Below are positions 45,774-54,489 of a stretch of 64,000 nt of DNA, in pieces. The first letter of the stretch is position 1. The number at the start of each line of letters is the position of its first letter. Position numbers and translations under genes: made by a program. Below the pieces are notes generated by a model. That model was not told the origin of the DNA, searched no databases, and was given only the letters and a program-made list of their open reading frames with translations. Origin of the DNA: Gemmataceae bacterium (GTDB lineage: Bacteria > Planctomycetota > Planctomycetia > Gemmatales > Gemmataceae); contig JAIEMG010000045.1 in assembly GCA_019752375.1 (NCBI GenBank), positions 1-64,000 on the forward strand. Reading direction: 5' to 3'.

Positions 45774-45806
45774 GGCCCGATGGTCGGGCCACGGGGATGC
45801 TCCGCG
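45774..45806 (+). repeat. Intergenic hairpin element, copy 1
   Basis: GGCCCGATGGTCGGGCC hairpin followed by ACGGGGATGCTCCGC. An almost identical block is at 46357-46387. Both lie between small hypothetical genes. Confidence 0.6.
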
Positions 45807-45886
45807 CCGTCAGCCCACAACGCACTCGTTGGCACGACGGCTCCTGATTGTTGTTACGGCAAAACACTACCAAAGGAGAAACGCAA

Positions 45887-46264
45887 ATGAAGACCGCGAA
45901 GACCAAGACCGCCAAGCCCAAGAAACTCAAGACTGCCAAGGCCAAGAAGCAGTCGCCTAAACTGCATATTCAGTTCGCGCCAGAAGGGGGCTACACGTCC
46001 ACCTTCCACCACAGCGACGGCAGGAAGACAGTGAAGGTATGCCCGCCGCAAGGAGCGCCAGCGAAGGCCAAGCCGAACTTTGAAAGAAACTACAACCAGC
46101 AGTGCAACAACCTTGGCTGGTTTCTGCGGACGGTCGCCCAGGTAGACCCCGACGCGGAACTTTCCGACATTCTGATGGACGTTGAGTGCTGGCCCGCCAT
46201 TCTCGAAGCCATGCTGGAAGATCACGGCGAGAACGCCACACTGGCGGACTTCGACCTGGAGTAG
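45887..46264 (+). CDS. Lysine-rich hypothetical protein
   Basis: 125 residues, ATG with AAAGGAG upstream. The N-terminal 25 residues are histone-tail-like (MKTAKTKTAKPKKLKTAKAK). The rest is neutral to acidic (AELSDILMDVECWPAILEAM). Possibly nucleic-acid binding. No family recognised. Confidence 0.6.
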   Translation: MKTAKTKTAKPKKLKTAKAKKQSPKLHIQFAPEGGYTSTFHHSDGRKTVKVCPPQGAPAKAKPNFERNYNQQCNNLGWFLRTVAQVDPDAELSDILMDVECWPAILEAMLEDHGENATLADFDLE

Positions 46265-46356
46265 AGCGCCCATCAACGGCTGATTCGTCCACCGCCCAGG
46301 CGAATCAGCCGCGCATCTGAAACCACTTCGCACTTCCCCGACTCCGAGACAACAAT

Positions 46357-46387
46357 CGCCCGATAATCGGGCCACGGGGATGCTCCG
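46357..46387 (+). repeat. Intergenic hairpin element, copy 2
   Basis: CGCCCGATAATCGGGC hairpin followed by CACGGGGATGCTCCGC, ending 36 bases before the start at 46423. Copy 1 is at 45774-45806. Confidence 0.6.
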
Positions 46388-46422
46388 CACTTTGACAGAA
46401 CACAAACTGGGAGAACGACCTG

Positions 46423-47532
46423 ATGAACAGCACGATGATTGCCGAGAAACGGCAGAAGCGACAGCAGAAGGTAAACGCCAAGCGAAAACACCAGGAACAG
46501 GTCCGCAAGGCGGCCCGCTACCCCTTGTTCGCGTTCGAGCCGAACGACGCGCCGCCCGCTTTCGTCGCGGCGGTGCGGGAAGCCGTGGCCACGATCAACT
46601 TCGATGACCGAGCCGTGTTCGCTGCGTGGGAGCGGTCGGTCTACCAGGAAGTCAGGCGGGCAGGCTGGCACTCGGCTTCACGCTTTTTCGCCGCGCTGGA
46701 AAAGGCGGAGCATCCGCAGGCCACCGTCGCCCTGGTCGCCTTCTACGGGCACCTGGGCCAAGAAGTCTTCCGTCGCATCCCCGAAGCCGTGCTGCTCCAG
46801 TACATCCCGATCAACGACGTGCAGTTCTTGCCTGACGGCCAGGTAATTCGGGCCATCTTCCGCTCGCTGCGGCGGGCCAAGGGGCCGCACGGCACGGTGT
46901 ACTACTCGCGGCACCAGCCGACCGTCCTGGTGGATGGCGAAAAGAAAGTCGTCGCCTTCTCGATCCACGCCATCCAGCGCATTTGTGATCGGGTCTACCC
47001 CCGTTGGCGGAACTACCTGGCCTTGGGGGACGCCTTCGGCCTGTTTGACGAGTGCCAGGAGTTCGAGACGTGCGACCTCCACGGCGGTCAGGTCGGCTTC
47101 ACCTTCTTCGAGAACTGTGCCAAAGGCTTTTGGAACGAAGCGGTAGCCCAGGAAATCCTGGGGTCCGACTTCCGCGAAGACCAAAACTACGCGGTGCGGG
47201 TCGGCTACTGCCCCGCCGAGGTGGAAGGGAATTTCATCAAGGCCAAGACGTTTCTCTGCCCTGGCTATGGGAACACGCCCGAATTCACCGCCATCCTGCG
47301 GTCGGGGCTTCCCTACGCCGAGAAGCAGGCGCTCATCGAGCAATCCAGGTCGCTCGACGCACAAACCATATGGACCAACCACGATTGTTCGCTGCTCAAG
47401 TGGTTCCACGACCACGGCGTACCCCAGGTGGTTGGCCCCATACTTCACTCGGATGCCGTGACAGTGATGTTCCTGCCTGGGAATGCCGCTAATATGTCGC
47501 TTATTGCTTCAGCAGTTCGCGTTCCCCACTGA
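46423..47532 (+). CDS. Hypothetical protein of 369 residues
   Basis: Start preceded by GGGAG. Basic N-terminus (EKRQKRQQKVNAKRKHQEQV), then a well-ordered domain with HSASRFFAALEKAEHPQATV, YYSRHQPTVLVDGEKKVVAF and LGDAFGLFDECQEFETCDLH. The C-terminal 30 residues overlap the convergent nuclease gene by 88 bp. Function not recognised. Confidence 0.6.
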   Translation: MNSTMIAEKRQKRQQKVNAKRKHQEQVRKAARYPLFAFEPNDAPPAFVAAVREAVATINFDDRAVFAAWERSVYQEVRRAGWHSASRFFAALEKAEHPQATVALVAFYGHLGQEVFRRIPEAVLLQYIPINDVQFLPDGQVIRAIFRSLRRAKGPHGTVYYSRHQPTVLVDGEKKVVAFSIHAIQRICDRVYPRWRNYLALGDAFGLFDECQEFETCDLHGGQVGFTFFENCAKGFWNEAVAQEILGSDFREDQNYAVRVGYCPAEVEGNFIKAKTFLCPGYGNTPEFTAILRSGLPYAEKQALIEQSRSLDAQTIWTNHDCSLLKWFHDHGVPQVVGPILHSDAVTVMFLPGNAANMSLIASAVRVPH

Positions 47533-48494
47533 TTTGAAAGGGCGTAGGTGTTTTCAGCGGTCTTTATCAGGTCTTCGTCGGCCAAGAACCAGCGAGTCTC
47601 GTCAAGCCCATCGTCGGTCTGCTGGAGTCGCTCCACGAACTGTTGACCAGTAAGGAGTCCATTAGCCATGCGAAATAACCGTTGGTTCGGTCGCCAGGAA
47701 ATAGCCTCGGCGATCTGCTGCGGCGTTACACCTGAGCCGCACAAGTGCTTCACTATCAACAGCATCGCGTTACGTTTGTATTGACGCTCGTAAGTCTTTC
47801 CAGCAATGGAAACATCGAATCTTGTCAAATCCTTGGAGGAAGTACGGGCTTCCCTTTCTCGCTGCTGCTTTTCTTTGATCTGCACCTGGAACTCCTGGGC
47901 CTCTGGGAGTGGAATGATCGACTGAATATCGACCAGAACCCTCCCGTTGTCCTTGTAGGGCTTGATGCGGACGCAACGTATGTCCAACCCGTGATCGTTG
48001 AGCCAGAGTACCGCTGTCGTCAGTTCCTTGGAAAACTCTGCGGAGGCCAGCACGATCCGAACGTCCTGGGCAAAGCTGTCTTCGTTCGGGTCATCCCGCC
48101 CAAGGAATTGCAGGATAGAACTTCGCGGATCAAGGTTGCTGTTAATTTTCTTGAGGTACGCCCCGTAGACTTCAATGACCTTCTCGAAGGTCATCGTTGA
48201 AACCATCGCAGCGTAGCGAATGGCCTGCAAGTCCATGTGCCCGCCATCTTCTGTCCTTTTAAGTTCGATGACTACCAAGTTGGCGTCTTTGTCCAGCCCC
48301 AGCAGGTCGATGCGGCGCTTGGCGTCTTCCCACTCACCGAATTCTTCTGCAATGACTAGCGTTTCGGGGGAGATAATCTCGATCTGGCTGCGAAGGAGGC
48401 GTTGAAGGTCGGCGCGTTCCTTGATGCCTGCCTCGCTGAATGACGTTTCGGCAATCTTGCGAATCTGATCGGTAGCGATTTCGTAGATGGGCAT
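47445..48494 (-). CDS. NucS-like / PD-(D/E)XK nuclease-fold protein
   Basis: 349 residues from MPIYEIATDQIRKIAETSFS at 48494 (AAGGGA upstream). Nuclease core: LVIAEEFGEWEDAKRRIDLL followed by LVVIELKRTEDGGHMDLQAI, that is D-x(n)-ExK, then the helix AIRYAAMVSTMTF. The C-terminal part ends TYALSNQWGTRTAEAISDIL. Likely DNA nuclease, perhaps for repair or defence. Convergent overlap of 88 bp with its neighbour. Confidence 0.65.
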   Translation of the reverse strand: MPIYEIATDQIRKIAETSFSEAGIKERADLQRLLRSQIEIISPETLVIAEEFGEWEDAKRRIDLLGLDKDANLVVIELKRTEDGGHMDLQAIRYAAMVSTMTFEKVIEVYGAYLKKINSNLDPRSSILQFLGRDDPNEDSFAQDVRIVLASAEFSKELTTAVLWLNDHGLDIRCVRIKPYKDNGRVLVDIQSIIPLPEAQEFQVQIKEKQQREREARTSSKDLTRFDVSIAGKTYERQYKRNAMLLIVKHLCGSGVTPQQIAEAISWRPNQRLFRMANGLLTGQQFVERLQQTDDGLDETRWFLADEDLIKTAENTYALSNQWGTRTAEAISDILAAFPGRNITVTASE

Positions 48495-48696
48495 GATCGT
48501 TCCCTTGCTGCGATGACTGCCACTCTCTCCAGTCGAACCATCGTGGCAGTCTACCTTTGCGGCAACTGGTCCGTCAAGGACGGCAGCGGGGAACGGGCTT
48601 GTGATGAGGCGTGGGAACGAAATAGCCCCGCCCAACCAGGACGGCCAGGCGGGGCTTCACGTCATTCCCTGAAAGTAGTGCCCGCGATTCCCGCCG

Positions 48697-48864
48697 TCAA
48701 AAGCAGCCCGTGTTGCGGCAGCACTTCTTGAACCGCCTGCCCGAACCGCATGGGCACAGGTCATCGCGGCCCAGCTTTTCGGTCAGTTCCTTGGTGCCGT
48801 GGACGAGGCGCACGCCTCGTTTCACCCGCGTCTCGCTGGGGAACCCGCGTCGGCGCTTGCTCAT
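48697..48864 (-). CDS. SEC-C motif small protein
   Basis: 55 residues. C-terminal [15 protein letters not shown] is the SEC-C zinc motif, as at the end of SecA and in many small proteins. The N-terminus is basic ([17 protein letters not shown]). No SecA context; a stand-alone metal-binding protein. Confidence 0.7.
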   Translation of the reverse strand: MSKRRRGFPSETRVKRGVRLVHGTKELTEKLGRDDLCPCGSGRRFKKCCRNTGCF

Positions 48865-48980
48865 CGTCTCGAAAAAAACGGCTGGTCGGCCTGGTCCTGG
48901 TGATCCATGATCCACCGCCTTTCTGGATTCGGGGCGAGTCCTGGGGTGGGACACTACGGGGGTGGGAGGGGTTCGTGGCG

Positions 48981-50888
48981 TCACGCGCGAGTTTCGATAT
49001 TCTTCTGGCCTGGACGATAAACAGACAGTCCTGCGCTCGATGCCGTCAATCTCGTCAGCCGCGATTTGAGAAGGGGCCGTCGAGCCGTTTCGCAGGCGAG
49101 CATTGCCTTTTCCACGAATCGTTGCCTTACTTGCGCACTTCGGCACTTCGCCAACACTTCTAGTTCGTAAAGCCGATCAATCATCACCTCGTCGGTGATA
49201 TTATCGAAGAGGTTGTTAAGATGCTCAATGGCTCGCGCCTCTTCAAATAACAGGCTGTGGAGGAAACGCCCGATCCTGTTCAACCGTGGATCGGAGGCGA
49301 ACACAAGTCCTCGCACCACAGGCTCAAGCGAGTCTCGGTTCAGTTGAGATAACGGATGGACCAAAGCACGTTTTACTTCGGTGCCTCGTTCCTTGTTGTA
49401 GAGTCGCAAAAGCCAAGCAAGTTCCCGATTACCAAGCGGTTTAAGGGCCAACAACAGAGCCGCTTGCTGGCGCACATACCAATGCGCGGTCTTGCTCTTC
49501 AGCCGCGACTTCGCCTGCTCCCATCCTTGCGAGGGGATGTTACGCATGTAGCGCAATGTCATCAAAAGATGTGCCTCTTGATAGGGGAATAGCTCATCGG
49601 GTCGTGATAACAGGCGACCCAACCGCGTGCTTATGCGTGAACGGTTGCCGTCCTGAACCCGTAAATAGCGAACGGCACTATTCAGGAGGCGGGAATCGGG
49701 ATTGCGGTCTAACTGGTCGAGTACAGGGGAGACGATAGTGGAACTCCGCAGCGTCGTGAACGCCGTAATCAAACGCCGAAACAGACGAAGCTCCTTGTCG
49801 CGGATCACTCCTTTGCGACCTCGCAGTTGACGGTACACTTCCTTCAGGGAGTCAATGAATTCTGCACGCTTCCCAGCGGTCACGTTCTTGTTCTTCTGGA
49901 TGGCCTTGATGAGGTTATTCGTGCGGTCAAGCCGCTCGTCAAATAGCTCCGCATGGATTTCGCCTTCCTCAAAGATGCGGGTCTTCGATCCCTGAATGTT
50001 GAGTCGCAGTCCGCGCAAGTGGTCATTCATCAGGAACAGAGCTTCGCGGGCGGTCGCCCGATCCTTTGCAAGCACCTTCACGTCATCCATGTAGCGAAGG
50101 TACTTAACGTCCTTGCGCCGAGCAAACGCCGCAAATGCCTGATCGAGTGGAAGCAGGTAGATGTTGCCAAGGAAGCTGCTCATCCCATTTCCCTGCGGAA
50201 TGCCTCGCGGCGCGGGGGAACCGTGCAGCGTGGGCCAAGTCCAATACTCCAAGAGGCCAATGAGGAAATTCACCAGGCGTGGCTGGCGCGGTAGATGTTG
50301 AAGAAGAAGGTCACGGAGCAAGCCGAGATCAACGTTTTCAAAGTAGGCGACAATATCCGAGGAAACAAGAAAACGGTAGCCTTCCTTTTCGTAAGCGGTT
50401 TCAAGGCTAGCAAGAAACTCAGGCCAAAGTGCGTACCACGGTTCCACAAGTTCCAGTTCACGTTGGATCGTCTTCCGCTTTAGAAACGGAAATGAAAGCA
50501 GTTCGTGATCGTGGAACAAATCGTCCCGTTTAGCCTGGGGCTTGACACGCCAGGAGTAAACTGCTTCGGGAAGCTTTTTGTCGAGCGGTGGGGCAATGAG
50601 GCAAGCGATTGCAAACAGTACGATCTTATCTTCTATCGACACGACCGTTCCAGGCCGTACTGACAGCGTGGACTTCGGTACGTCGATCAGCAAGAGCGGA
50701 TTGGGGTGGTAGCTTCCACGGGCCAGGCTCTCAGAGAGATGCGATAGATGCTCCTCAAGACGGAAGGCGAAGTCGGAGAAACGAAAGGGATCGAACATGA
50801 AATCGGTGCGCGAGTCATTGCGTGCGAGATGCCATGCCCGCCGCAGCAGGTTCGGATGGGACAATTTCTGGTAGAGGTCGGCGGTCAC
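48981..50888 (-). CDS. Reverse transcriptase with long helical C-terminus (Abi/UG-like)
   Basis: 635 residues from a GTG at 50888. RT palm motifs: [12 protein letters not shown] with Asp178, [11 protein letters not shown] at 228-238, YLRYMDDV with YMDD at 266-269, and [11 protein letters not shown] after it. No group II maturase or HNH domain is seen, and the intergenic DNA carries no intron-like flanks that I can recognise. Residues about 320-620 are repeated helices ([39 protein letters not shown]), HEAT-like. This matches the unknown-group/abortive-infection RTs that act in phage defence; the subtype cannot be assigned. Confidence 0.75.
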   Translation of the reverse strand: MTADLYQKLSHPNLLRRAWHLARNDSRTDFMFDPFRFSDFAFRLEEHLSHLSESLARGSYHPNPLLLIDVPKSTLSVRPGTVVSIEDKIVLFAIACLIAPPLDKKLPEAVYSWRVKPQAKRDDLFHDHELLSFPFLKRKTIQRELELVEPWYALWPEFLASLETAYEKEGYRFLVSSDIVAYFENVDLGLLRDLLLQHLPRQPRLVNFLIGLLEYWTWPTLHGSPAPRGIPQGNGMSSFLGNIYLLPLDQAFAAFARRKDVKYLRYMDDVKVLAKDRATAREALFLMNDHLRGLRLNIQGSKTRIFEEGEIHAELFDERLDRTNNLIKAIQKNKNVTAGKRAEFIDSLKEVYRQLRGRKGVIRDKELRLFRRLITAFTTLRSSTIVSPVLDQLDRNPDSRLLNSAVRYLRVQDGNRSRISTRLGRLLSRPDELFPYQEAHLLMTLRYMRNIPSQGWEQAKSRLKSKTAHWYVRQQAALLLALKPLGNRELAWLLRLYNKERGTEVKRALVHPLSQLNRDSLEPVVRGLVFASDPRLNRIGRFLHSLLFEEARAIEHLNNLFDNITDEVMIDRLYELEVLAKCRSAQVRQRFVEKAMLACETARRPLLKSRLTRLTASSAGLSVYRPGQKNIETRA

Positions 50889-51084
50889 GAATCACCTTAG
50901 AGGTGCTGCTCTCGGCGTCTGTACTGACCGTGAGGTAGTAGAGCGTGCGGCAGGTGACATCGACCGTTCTGCTGCTGCATTCCTGCCCACACTCGGCCCA
51001 GGTGAGGCGGTCGTAATCGGAGTCGATATTCCCATACCCCTTTCCATCCAGATTCGCCAACCGTTTCACAAGCCCGACTCTCAA
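50815..51084 (-). CDS. Possible small ORF upstream of and overlapping the RT
   Basis: 89 codons from a TTG, containing TWAECGQECSSRTVDVTCRT with three cysteines, overlapping the RT start by 74 bp. No convincing start signal. If it is not coding, this region would be the RT's 5' leader or a non-coding RNA. Confidence 0.25.
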   Translation of the reverse strand: MRVGLVKRLANLDGKGYGNIDSDYDRLTWAECGQECSSRTVDVTCRTLYYLTVSTDAESSTSKVIRDRRPLPEIVPSEPAAAGMASRTQ

Positions 51085-51111
51085 GGCCCCAATTATCAGA
51101 CGTACTGGTCA

Positions 51112-51363
51112 TTGCCGAAGTCACTCACCAAGAGTCAGCCTTGCTCTTTGGCGGATGTCGTGGTGACACTGATTGAGTGTGGTGACGGAAAGTACCGCCT
51201 CCCAAACGGCGAAGAGAAAACTGGCCCGACAGCACGAATTCAGTTGGACGGTGAGAGTCGCACTGTAGGACAGGCGAGTGTCGTTACCGTTGGTGACTCG
51301 GAGTGGGAAATCCAAGACATCAATGTCAAGCAATGCATTGTCACCTGGAAACGAGTCTCGTAA
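51112..51363 (+). CDS. Hypothetical small beta-rich protein
   Basis: 83 codons from a TTG. VVVTLIECGDGKYRLPNGEE, then SEWEIQDINVKQCIVTWKRV reads as strands. No ribosome-binding site; 16 bp before the next gene. Moderate doubt. Confidence 0.4.
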   Translation: MPKSLTKSQPCSLADVVVTLIECGDGKYRLPNGEEKTGPTARIQLDGESRTVGQASVVTVGDSEWEIQDINVKQCIVTWKRVS

Positions 51364-51379
51364 TGGTGTAAGAAGCAAT

Positions 51380-52282
51380 ATGAGCGCGGCTGGTTGGAGA
51401 ATCAACCGAATGCGCAAGCTCGAATTCATTGGAAAAGTGCGAGTCGGTTTGGGCAAGTTCGGCAAGGAACTGACCGTTCCTGGCCGCGACAGTCTGCTTG
51501 TTGCTCCCGAAGACTGGCCGAAGACGCTTGCTCCAGGCACGCTGAACGTTCTCATCAGCCATGAAGGGTTTCCAAGAGACTTCGATAGTCTCGGTGCAGG
51601 GGATCGTCTGAAAAAGTTCGATGAGGGGAAGTTCAGGCCCGCCTTCGTGATACCCCAGCGGTTGATCGCGGGGAACACGCTGAAGCCCAGGCCAGACCAG
51701 CCCACACGGGGATTCGCCCAGGTATGGCGGGCAGAACTTCAGGTGGTTTCCACCTGTGCTAAGGCGAAGTGCTGGATGCTGCGGCGGATCGGCTCAAGCA
51801 TTGCAGCGCAGATCGAACTTGTGGCCGAGGACCATCTGCGAAGCCGTTTGAACCTCTTCGATGGCGCGGAGGTCAAGGTGACGGTGTTCGAGGCTGAACC
51901 CGCGAAACTGCCGACGCCCGACGCCATCCTCACCAACCAGTGTGAAGCCGCCCGTGGCATTCTGGATGAGTTCGGCACCGAAAAGGCGCTGGGCTACCTG
52001 ATCGGGGAGAAGTTCCTGAACTTCTTGGAAGTGGCCGAAACCGATCAGGACTTCCGAGCAGCCATTCCCGCCTTCGTAGCCGAGATCAAGGACATTTTCG
52101 ACTCCTACCAGCTTGCCGACTTCTTCGGCACTCCCCGCCGCCTGGGTGCCTTGGGACATGCTTCCAGCGAAGAGGGCCACAAGTTGCTCCGCGACCAGCT
52201 TGACGATGACATGCGACTGCGGGAAGATGCCCGCAACTTGACTCTGTTCGAGTGGGCCAGGGAATTGCTGCTGGACGAATAA
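51380..52282 (+). CDS. CTP-dependent riboflavin-kinase-like protein with helical extension
   Basis: 300 residues from the ATG at 51380 (another ATG at 51410). Residues about 12-170 follow the archaeal RibK pattern: LEFIGKVRVGLGKFGKEL, LAPGTLNVLIS (the GTLN nucleotide motif), FVIPQRLI, AQIELVAEDHLRSRLNLFDG. In archaea this cradle-loop barrel phosphorylates riboflavin with CTP. A 130-residue helical domain follows (EAARGILDEFGTEKALGYLI). Such a domain is unusual in bacteria, and its ligand here may differ. Confidence 0.5.
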   Translation: MSAAGWRINRMRKLEFIGKVRVGLGKFGKELTVPGRDSLLVAPEDWPKTLAPGTLNVLISHEGFPRDFDSLGAGDRLKKFDEGKFRPAFVIPQRLIAGNTLKPRPDQPTRGFAQVWRAELQVVSTCAKAKCWMLRRIGSSIAAQIELVAEDHLRSRLNLFDGAEVKVTVFEAEPAKLPTPDAILTNQCEAARGILDEFGTEKALGYLIGEKFLNFLEVAETDQDFRAAIPAFVAEIKDIFDSYQLADFFGTPRRLGALGHASSEEGHKLLRDQLDDDMRLREDARNLTLFEWARELLLDE

Positions 52283-52293
52283 AGGAACGGCCA

Positions 52294-52533
52294 ATGGACC
52301 CCGACACCTTCAACACGGTCGATCCCAACCTGGATGGGCTGGCTGAGCTTGCCGACAAGCACCTGGCCGACCCAGAGTTTCGTCGGCTGCTGGGTGAACT
52401 CAGCTAGGTCGTGGGAGAACGATTCGGTGTGACCATCAACCTGACCGTCGAAGTCTGTGACACCACGGGCGAGCGGTCCTTGCCGTGGCTCACCACGGGG
52501 TGTACAAGTGGGACAATGCCTCCACCTTTCTAG
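52294..52533 (+). pseudogene. Small gene interrupted by an in-frame TAG
   Basis: AAAGGAACGGCCA precedes the ATG. 37 codons (MDPDTFNTVDPNLDGLAELA) end in TAG at 52405. The same frame then continues with GERFGVTINLTVEVCDTTGE to a stop at 52531. The sequence after TAG reads like protein, so a CAG-to-TAG change is likely. Function unknown. Confidence 0.45.
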
Positions 52534-52550
52534 GTTGAGCGGAGCTACGA

Positions 52551-53054
52551 ATGGAAACCACCTGGTACGTCTTGCTGGGCCTTGCCGCGTCCTCATTCGT
52601 GTTAGGTACTATCCTTTGGATCACGAATAAGCGTGCCAGCGACAGAATGCACTACCAAGCTTCAAGCATGGCTGGGGGAAGCATTGGCTCCAGATTGTCG
52701 AATCCGTTCGACAATGGCGGCTGTTGCTGCCTCATGTTCTCATTCCATGTCGGCACGGTGGCGCTCCTCTGCTATCTATTCTTGTGGCTGGAGTCGCCCT
52801 TGGGTTTCTACATATCGTTAGCGGCGGGATACTGTGTGGGAATGATCTTGCTTTGGATTGCTGCTGGGGCTGATAGTATCGGGGCGACAATATGTGGCAT
52901 ATGCAATGCCGTCGTGCTTATCGTGGCACTTCCCATGCTCGTATTTGGCGGCTTCACGCTTCGTGTTATCGGGGCAATCATACTTACTGCGGGAGTTGTC
53001 TTTATTGCCGTCATAATGTTCATGTGTGCAAGCAATACCCAATATCGCACCTAA
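52551..53054 (+). CDS. Small polytopic membrane protein
   Basis: 167 residues with about five membrane helices (WYVLLGLAASSFVLGTILWI; YISLAAGYCVGMILLWIAAG; VIGAIILTAGVVFIAVIMFM) and a GGCCCLMF segment. GGAG precedes the start. No family recognised. Confidence 0.6.
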   Translation: METTWYVLLGLAASSFVLGTILWITNKRASDRMHYQASSMAGGSIGSRLSNPFDNGGCCCLMFSFHVGTVALLCYLFLWLESPLGFYISLAAGYCVGMILLWIAAGADSIGATICGICNAVVLIVALPMLVFGGFTLRVIGAIILTAGVVFIAVIMFMCASNTQYRT

Positions 53055-53156
53055 CTTACGCCACCGTAAACGTCGGTCTGTGAAGGACTCGCATTCTTGG
53101 CTGATAAGACGCAGGAACAGGGCGTTCCCGCCCGTGATCCCGAATTCTGTGACGCC

Positions 53157-53465
53157 TTAATCCGCCAGCAGGTCCACGAACTCTTTGAGATTCCGAATCC
53201 CGCCTGCCCGCGCCGCCAAGTCCTTGATCCCACGCAGTAGCTCCACAGGGTCGCCGTTGACCGACCGCCCTGCCGCCATGACCTTCTCCCGCTTCTGCTT
53301 CCGCTTCTTCGCCTTGCCCTGCGCTTTGACCCCGTAGACGAGCGTGGTGGACACCTTGATGCCCTTCTCGGCCAAGAGCTTGACGATTTCGCTGGACTTC
53401 GCCTTGGGGTTGGCGGCGATCATGTCGCGGATTGCTTGTGACTTGTTGGTTTTCTTTCGCGCCAT
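53157..53465 (-). CDS. Small basic HTH-like protein
   Basis: 102 residues, ATG with GGAGA upstream. NKSQAIRDMIAANPKAKSSE, then IVKLLAEKGIKVSTTLVYGV looks like a winged-helix/HTH found in many planctomycete small proteins. A lysine-rich linker and helical tail follow. Probable DNA-binding protein. Confidence 0.65.
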   Translation of the reverse strand: MARKKTNKSQAIRDMIAANPKAKSSEIVKLLAEKGIKVSTTLVYGVKAQGKAKKRKQKREKVMAAGRSVNGDPVELLRGIKDLAARAGGIRNLKEFVDLLAD

Positions 53466-53971
53466 TGTCGTGTCTCCAGCAGGTGATGGTTGCCGTCAAT
53501 GGTACACGGGCCAGCACAGGTTTCAAGCGAGCAAACAAATAGTTGAAAGAAAGCGAACAATTCTTCGATGAGAATGATAAATAGTTACTCTGTTAGAGAA
53601 ATAGGTCGGAAGCCTAGATGCCGTGGCGATGTTCACAGGTCGCCACGGTGTCGAATCCTTCCGCAGACGGTTCAACGGCTGATATACCGTGCCATATGCT
53701 GTGAAAAGCGGCGAAAGTATCAGCGAACAAAGTGGCTTCCGCCTTTGACTGGCGCGGGTTGTGGTGCTACCCCTTACCGTGTCGGGAGCGTTGATCGAAG
53801 ATCAGCCAGGTGCGGCTTGAAATCTCCCTGCATTGATGATTGTGGGTGAGTAGACAGAAAGTTGGAACCGTAAAATCGGCCTCACCTGCCCGAAGTCAAG
53901 GGGGTAGTCTATACAGGGGAAGGCCGTTTCATGTCTAGTTTCCATCCAGTTCACTTCAACCGTACTGCTAA

Positions 53972-54069
53972 CTGTGATCGAATCTCACTCACGGCTCGCT
54001 GTTCAGCGTTGATCGACCCCGATGACGACTGGCTGCAAGTGTGATCGAAGCTCAGTGCTGGCTCGCTGC
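53972..54069 (+). repeat. Direct repeats TGTGATCGAA...GGCTCGCTG
   Basis: Two copies of a 29-bp block, 53973-54001 and 54041-54069, share TGTGATCGAA, CTCA and GGCTCGCTG at the same spacing. Shorter related copies are at 53789 and 54008 (CGTTGATCGA). Confidence 0.55.
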
Positions 54070-54434
54070 GCTCGCCTCGGAGCGTGCTGCGCACACTCCG
54101 TCACCTAGCTGTGATTGTGTTCTTGTGGATTGTGAAGCAGAGAAGGTTATTGGCGCAAGAAAAAAGCTGGACGCGGAGCGGCCAGCTTTGATGGGGCGCA
54201 GCGAAGCGAAGCCCCATCCACCAAGCTTACCTCACGCAATGTCTGACGCTGTTGGGCATTTCAGGGGAAGGTAGGTTTATCGGGCCGTCGCGCCTTTCTC
54301 ACTTGGGCGGTGATGACGCTGGCCGACACTTCCGCCTCGCTCTCTTTCCCAAATCCAGCCTCAAACTCGTCCCCCGTCTTGACATGCCGCCGCGCACGCT
54401 CAGCGTGCTGGACTGCGTGTTCGTGCCTGTTTCC

Positions 54435-54454
54435 GCCAACTGCAATTGTACCTG
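54435..54454 (+). promoter_or_regulatory. Recurrent motif copy 3
   Basis: GCCAACTGCAATTGTACCTG; TTGTACC ends 38 bases before the ardC-like ATG. Confidence 0.5.
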
Positions 54455-54489
54455 TCCTGGTTGCCCAACCCCCAACCACAGGTAGCAAC

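Larger units (their letters stand above)
53466..54489. other. Large non-coding region with repeats and hairpins
   Basis: About 1 kb without a supported gene. Contains TGATCGA direct repeats (53789, 53972, 54009, 54040) and two stable hairpins: AAAGCTGG/CCAGCTTT at 54164-54190 and GATGGGGC/GCCCCATC at 54189-54217. Candidate structured RNA, transfer origin or replication site. Recurrent motif copy at 54435. Confidence 0.5.

Noticed and set aside
53606-53665. tRNA-like sequence with GTCGAATCC and a 9-bp hairpin (CCGTGGCGA/TCGCCACGG)
   Set aside because: Acceptor, D and anticodon arms cannot be fitted together; the T stem would be only weakly paired. It may be a decayed tRNA but cannot be supported.
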